From an uncultured Candidatus Saccharibacteria bacterium (lineage in GTDB: Bacteria; Patescibacteriota; Saccharimonadia; Saccharimonadales; Saccharimonadaceae), in NCBI GenBank assembly GCA_948511255.1, contig CAOQNC010000028.1:1-8019 (forward strand): a stretch of DNA of 8,019 nt, given 5' to 3'. A program made the position numbers and the translations under genes. The first letter of the stretch is position 1. Each line of letters opens with the position of its first letter. Below the pieces are notes generated by a model that was given only the letters and a program-made list of their open reading frames with translations, was not told where the DNA came from and searched no databases. Shown here piece after piece: positions 5,341 to 8,019 of this stretch.

Positions 5341-6828
5341 TTAAGCGGCGGCAATTTCCAGAAATTGCGCAGGGATCAGCCAATTTCCGTCCTTGTCGAT
5401 AAGCCCCCATAGCCCTTCATACTGCACTTTGGCGTAGCTGTAGTCATCGGCGAAGTCCTGCGCGGCATCGTAAATGTAGTCGATCACAATATTACCAGAA
5501 AAATCCCAAAATCCTGTTCTCCCGGACGCTTTTTCTGTCACGGCAATTCGCTCCGGAGTTCTCCAGTTCCAGCGGCTTGTTATATCGCCACCAAACTCCA
5601 ATAAAGGGGTTCCTGAAGTGTCTATCACCCAATGTTTGGTTCTTTCGGCTAAAATATCATCAAGCGATCCGGCTTCTCCAACGAGGGCCATTCCGCCTAT
5701 AAAATTGGTAGCCGAGCTATATTGTGGCGGAATTGCCCAATTTCCGTCCGTATCGATATAGCCAGTCAACATGGTTTCTGCGTCCATCACGGCAGCTAGC
5801 TCACCAGAAAAGCCATTCGCATCGGCATAGGCTGCTCCCGACTTGGGCAGCACGGTGTTTCCGTCCTCATCAATATAGACATCGCCCGTTCCATCCAATG
5901 TCTGCACGGGGCATACGCCATTCCGGAAATATGGTTGCACCAAGTTGCTGCTCACGGGTCCGGTTAAATACTTGCCCTCTTTGTCAATCAGGGCGTAGTA
6001 TGTATTGGGGTCGCCCATTACATATATGTCGACAAAGGCCCGGCCATCGTAGAAAGAAGTAGCCCTTGTATACATGGGATGAACCACGAAGGATCCGGAC
6101 TCATCAATGTAGCCATAAAACGCACCAAAACCAGAAGGATCGCCTTCCCTAACTAAAGCCAAGCCGTCAGAAAAAGGCTGTGCTTCAGAGAAAGTATCCT
6201 CCGTGATCCGCTCGCCGGAGGTATTGATGTAACCCCAAAGCTGGTAGTAGTTTTGGTTGTCTACGCCGGTAAACTGGATTTGCGAGGAAACTCTGGCGAA
6301 TCCGTCGGAAAAATCGGTGGCCGCATCGAACTGCGGCTCAATCACAAACGCCCCGGTCGCGTCAATATAACCCCAGCCGCGATCTGGAATACGAACCCGG
6401 AACATATCGTCACCGAACGAGTTGCCTATGTTGTCGAATGTCGGCTGAACAACGAAGCTGCCAGAAGCATCAATCAGCCCCCAAAGCTGGCTTTGCGCAT
6501 CCTTAACGAGAGCGAGTCCGCTGCTCCAAAAGTTCCTCGCCTCAGCAAATGCCGGAGAAATCACCCACGCCCCGGTTTCGTCTATGTATCCCCACAATTC
6601 GCTTGTGTCTTGAGCCGCGAGAGGGCCGTTAGAGAAAAGCCGCTCAAAATCAGTCCGTTCCGCTGGATTTAGGACTGGCTGTTTGGTGCTGTTCCCGCTG
6701 TTACCTCTGCCCTCCGTTTGAGTGCTAGGTGGATCACTGGCTGGGGCGCTATCACCGCTGCTGCCGCATGCACATAGGCCGCACAATAAACAAGCTACCA
6801 AAAGAAGTGGTAAGAGTCGGTTTTTCGT
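5341..6828 (-). CDS. WG-repeat lipoprotein with a non-canonical ACG start position
   Basis: About 495 aa made largely of roughly ten WG repeats (LWGYIDETGAWVISPAF, WGYIDATGAFVIEPQF, YGYIDESGSFVVHP, GYIDTDGNWAIPPQY, LWGLIDKDGNWLIPAQF). They are tandem beta-units of about 40 residues found in secreted Firmicutes and Bacteroidetes proteins whose role is not well defined. The N-terminus KNRLLPLLLVACLLCGLCAC is a lipoprotein signal: lipobox LCAC, lipidated Cys at residue 21, then a Ser/Gly/Pro-rich linker. The first standard start, TTG at 6801, would leave only 11 residues before the Cys and no basic N-region. Nine codons earlier an ACG (6828-6826) stands exactly where ATG would be expected, 6 nt after GGGGGG. 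I annotate from there as a mutated or rare start. The stalk-protein gene follows after 39 bp, likely in the same operon. Confidence 0.8.
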   Translation of the reverse strand, partial: TKNRLLPLLLVACLLCGLCACGSSGDSAPASDPPSTQTEGRGNSGNSTKQPVLNPAERTDFERLFSNGPLAAQDTSELWGYIDETGAWVISPAFAEARNFWSSGLALVKDAQSQLWGLIDASGSFVVQPTFDNIGNSFGDDMFRVRIPDRGWGYIDATGAFVIEPQFDAATDFSDGFARVSSQIQFTGVDNQNYYQLWGYINTSGERITEDTFSEAQPFSDGLALVREGDPSGFGAFYGYIDESGSFVVHPMYTRATSFYDGRAFVDIYVMGDPNTYYALIDKEGKYLTGPVSSNLVQPYFRNGVCPVQTLDGTGDVYIDEDGNTVLPKSGAAYADANGFSGELAAVMDAETMLTGYIDTDGNWAIPPQYSSATNFIGGMALVGEAGSLDDILAERTKHWVIDTSGTPLLEFGGDITSRWNWRTPERIAVTEKASGRTGFWDFSGNIVIDYIYDAAQDFADDYSYAKVQYEGLWGLIDKDGNWLIPAQFLEIAAA

Positions 6829-6848
6829 AAAAATCCCCCCGTTTTTTG

Positions 6849-6887
6849 TATTCTGTTGTATAGCGCCAAAGAGAATGTAACAGAATA
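6849..6887. promoter_or_regulatory. 9-bp inverted repeat upstream of the WG-repeat gene, possible operator
   Basis: TATTCTGTT (6849-6857) and AACAGAATA (6879-6887) are perfect reverse complements with 21 bp between them. A minus-strand TATACA (-10 candidate, about 6857-6862) lies between the arms, so a protein bound here would cover the promoter of the WG/stalk operon. The -35 region is weak. AATGTAAC in the right arm region (6874-6881) recurs in the inverted repeat before the recombinase gene. Confidence 0.35.
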
Positions 6888-7005
6888 TTTATAGTGATAC
6901 CTATTTTAGCATCAAACTGGGCCATATTCAAGTCATTTTTGCGATCTTCTCCAAAAACTTTCTGCCCGGATGTATGCTGGCTGTTCGCCTGGAGAAAGTA
7001 TAGAA

Positions 7006-7047
7006 GGGGAAAATGTAACGCCCTAAATAAAAAGTTACATTTTCCCC
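7006..7047. repeat. 14-bp perfect inverted repeat upstream of the recombinase gene
   Basis: GGGGAAAATGTAAC (7006-7019) and GTTACATTTTCCCC (7034-7047) are exact reverse complements with a 14-nt AT-rich centre. The pair ends 17 bp before a TATACT -10 box (7064-7069) and therefore occupies the -35 position of the recombinase promoter. It may be the recombinase's own core or arm site, an operator, or a terminator for leftward readthrough (C-rich then T-rich arm). The outer C/G runs and central A/T are typical of a protein-binding inverted repeat. Confidence 0.5.
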
Positions 7048-7063
7048 CTCGCCCAAGATGCGC

Positions 7064-7069
7064 TATACT
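7064..7069 (+). promoter_or_regulatory. -10 box of the tyrosine recombinase gene
   Basis: TATACT at 7064-7069 would start transcription near 7076, giving a leader of about 28 nt that contains AAGGGGG (7086-7092), the ribosome binding site for ATG 7104. No consensus -35 exists. The position is taken by the right arm of the 14-bp inverted repeat, which suggests regulated expression. Confidence 0.4.
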
Positions 7070-7103
7070 AGACCGCATCAAGAACAAGGGGGACAAAATC
7101 ATC

Positions 7104-7676
7104 ATGGCAGCAACCGAACCGATCCGGAACAAGAGCCAACTTCGTGAACTGGGCGAATATTTTTTGAAGCGGGGACAGCTTCGCAACTATGCGTTGGTCG
7201 TCGTGGGGACTTATACTGCACTCCGCATCAGCGACCTGCTCCGGCTTCGCTGGGCAGATGTGTATGACGATGGACGGGATGAGTTCCGGCCTCATGTAAC
7301 GATTGTCGAGAGGAAAACTCGCAAAACCAAAACGATTGCTCTCAATAAGCAGATTATTAACGCGCTGCGTCTGTATCTTCCGCACAGGCGCGGCGAGTTT
7401 ATTTTTGCGAACAATCGGAAGGATGGAAAGGCCATCAGCCGGGTGCAGGCTTGGCGGATCATCCATGCGGCGGTGGAAGCCATTGGAATTATGGGGAAAA
7501 TCGCCTGCCACTCATTGAGAAAAACATGGGGATACCACGCTTGGACAAGCGGCGCAGTATCTCCGGTGGTGATTATGCACATTTATAACCACAGCGATTT
7601 CTCTGTGACGAAACGGTATCTCGGCGTGGAACAGGACGATCTCGACAAAGCGTATCTCGGAATGGAATTGTTCTAG
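7104..7676 (+). CDS. Small tyrosine recombinase / integrase (catalytic domain only)
   Basis: This 190-aa protein is essentially the catalytic domain of the phage-integrase/XerC-D family, which cuts and rejoins DNA at specific sites through a phosphotyrosine link. All active-site residues are visible: R41 (TALRISDLLRLRW), a beta-hairpin lysine at about 71-76 (ERKTRKTK), H136 and R139 (CHSLRKT), H163 (YNHSD) and the nucleophile Y172 (TKRYLGV). The usual N-terminal core-binding SAM-like domain of about 100 residues is absent. ATG 7104 is chosen over the upstream in-frame start at 6894 because AAGGGGG lies before it and the extension crosses the 14-bp inverted repeat. It is transcribed away from the surface operon. 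The likely role is excision, integration or inversion of nearby DNA. It resembles orphan small integrases of Clostridia. Confidence 0.85.
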   Translation: MAATEPIRNKSQLRELGEYFLKRGQLRNYALVVVGTYTALRISDLLRLRWADVYDDGRDEFRPHVTIVERKTRKTKTIALNKQIINALRLYLPHRRGEFIFANNRKDGKAISRVQAWRIIHAAVEAIGIMGKIACHSLRKTWGYHAWTSGAVSPVVIMHIYNHSDFSVTKRYLGVEQDDLDKAYLGMELF

Positions 7677-7691
7677 GAGGTTATGTCAGGA

Positions 7692-7700
7692 TGTTATAAT
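7692..7700 (+). promoter_or_regulatory. Extended -10 promoter element downstream of the recombinase
   Basis: TGTTATAAT (7692-7700) is a good extended -10, located 16 bp after the recombinase stop. It points into the decayed DUF6273-like region and the partial frame at the right edge. No -35 is evident. It may be a remnant promoter of the broken gene. Confidence 0.3.
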
Positions 7701-7722
7701 AAATCTGTAGGTATAAAACCCT

Positions 7723-7906
7723 ATGGGAATAGATGCCGCGCCTTGGGTCAGCGCTCCGGTTCGGCTGGGTTCTCTTCTTGGAGAGCGCGAAGCCCTCTCA
7801 AGCTGTTTTATTATAATTACAGCGACAGGTCGGATATTTCGGTGTAGGTTATGGCTCACGCTGAATATGAGCGGCTTCTTTCCGGAATCACTTTCCGCAC
7901 GTCATA
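7723..7906 (+). pseudogene. Decayed DUF6273-like (C-type-lectin-like) C-terminal fragment
   Basis: Two fragments of a DUF6273-type ending, where a WWLRSP motif is normally followed about 40 residues later by GVRPALWLNL, appear in different frames. SWRARSPLKLFYYNY is read from about 7776, and GRIFRCRLWLTLNMSGFFPE from about 7831. A stop (TAG at 7844) closes the first frame just before the second would take over, so at least one frameshift is needed. The full frame from ATG 7723 is not believed, because beyond about 7907 it is out of register with the convincing NYWSST frame. DUF6273 domains are common in Clostridia. Identification is by eye on two short motifs. Confidence 0.3.
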
Positions 7907-8019
7907 CTGAGGGGCGGAAACGTCAATCAGAATACCAGCAACCTGTTCATCAACGCCGGCAACGAAGGCAACTACTGGTCATCTACCCCACACTCTAACG
8001 GCAGCAACGCCTACAACCT
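7871..8019 (+). CDS. Partial asparagine-rich FISUMP/C-type-lectin-like protein, 5'-truncated, runs off the window
   Basis: The frame read through 7922-7924 (GTC) is open from 7871 to the window end. From about 7910 it gives RGGNVNQNTSNLFINAG, NEGNYWSSTPHSNGS, NAYNL. The G.YWSST...AYNL pattern is typical of the Fibrobacter-succinogenes-major-paralogue (FISUMP) and related C-type-lectin-like surface domains, many copies of which I associate with Saccharibacteria. No start codon or signal peptide is available, and a TGA at 7868-7870 blocks the frame, so the 5' part is missing. The upstream DNA belongs to another protein type, so this is a gene fragment fused at a junction near 7907. It may alternatively be part of a diversity-generating repeat, given its AAC/AAT-rich codons. 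Confidence 0.5.

Noticed and set aside
6894..7103. N-terminal extension of the recombinase to 6894
   Set aside because: It crosses the inverted repeat and promoter, lacks domain character, and ATG 7104 has a good ribosome binding site.
3860..7930. Short direct repeats as attachment sites for the island
   Set aside because: Comparison by eye of the left (3940-3990) and right (7676-7925) junctions gave only matches of about 5 bases, no better than chance.
7723..7998. 91-aa frame from ATG 7723 as an intact gene
   Set aside because: Its 3' third is out of register with the convincing NYWSST...AYNL frame, so it is not a real protein. Only a decayed fragment is kept.
1..8019. CRISPR array, tRNA genes, known defence system
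   Set aside because: There are no regularly spaced repeats, no cloverleaf with a GGTTCRANNCC arm, and no nuclease, reverse transcriptase or helicase gene in the window.

Overview
The window looks like a short piece of a Candidatus Saccharibacteria (TM7) or closely related Patescibacteria genome, with a block of Clostridia-like DNA in the middle. The assignment comes from recognising protein styles by eye, not from a search.

Left part (about 1-3950), Saccharibacteria-like. Positions 1-770 are mostly non-coding. They hold a strong hairpin terminator, a 14-bp palindrome, a 9-bp motif present three times, and two tiny ORFs (29 and 41 aa). A MurC-type UDP-N-acetylmuramate ligase gene on the minus strand follows. 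It is divergent from a gene for a two-segment membrane protein, and the two share a 50-bp region with back-to-back extended -10 promoters that would give almost leaderless mRNAs. Next come a 68-aa conserved small protein with a textbook ribosome binding site and its own terminator, and a roughly 102-aa membrane protein with an acidic tail, again preceded by the same extended -10 motif and closed by a terminator.

Middle part (about 3960-7900), Clostridia-like. It holds an orphan protein with two helix-turn-helix units. A two-gene minus-strand surface operon follows: a WG-repeat lipoprotein and a secreted copper-amine-oxidase-N-type 'stalk' protein with an NPCBM-like C-terminus. A small but catalytically complete tyrosine recombinase comes next, with a 14-bp inverted repeat in its promoter region, and then an apparently decayed DUF6273-like fragment. 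These genes use long leaders with purine-rich ribosome binding sites, unlike the leaderless style to the left.

Right edge (about 7907-8019). A partial plus-strand reading frame encodes an asparagine-rich C-type-lectin/FISUMP-like segment ('NYWSST ... NAYNL') that runs out of the window and has no start inside it. Its codons are rich in AAC/AAT, as in diversity-generating retroelement repeats.

The most noteworthy point is the junction structure: Saccharibacteria-like sequence on both sides of a Clostridia-like, recombinase-bearing block. It is either a cross-phylum transfer or an assembly misjoin. The sequence alone cannot decide which.
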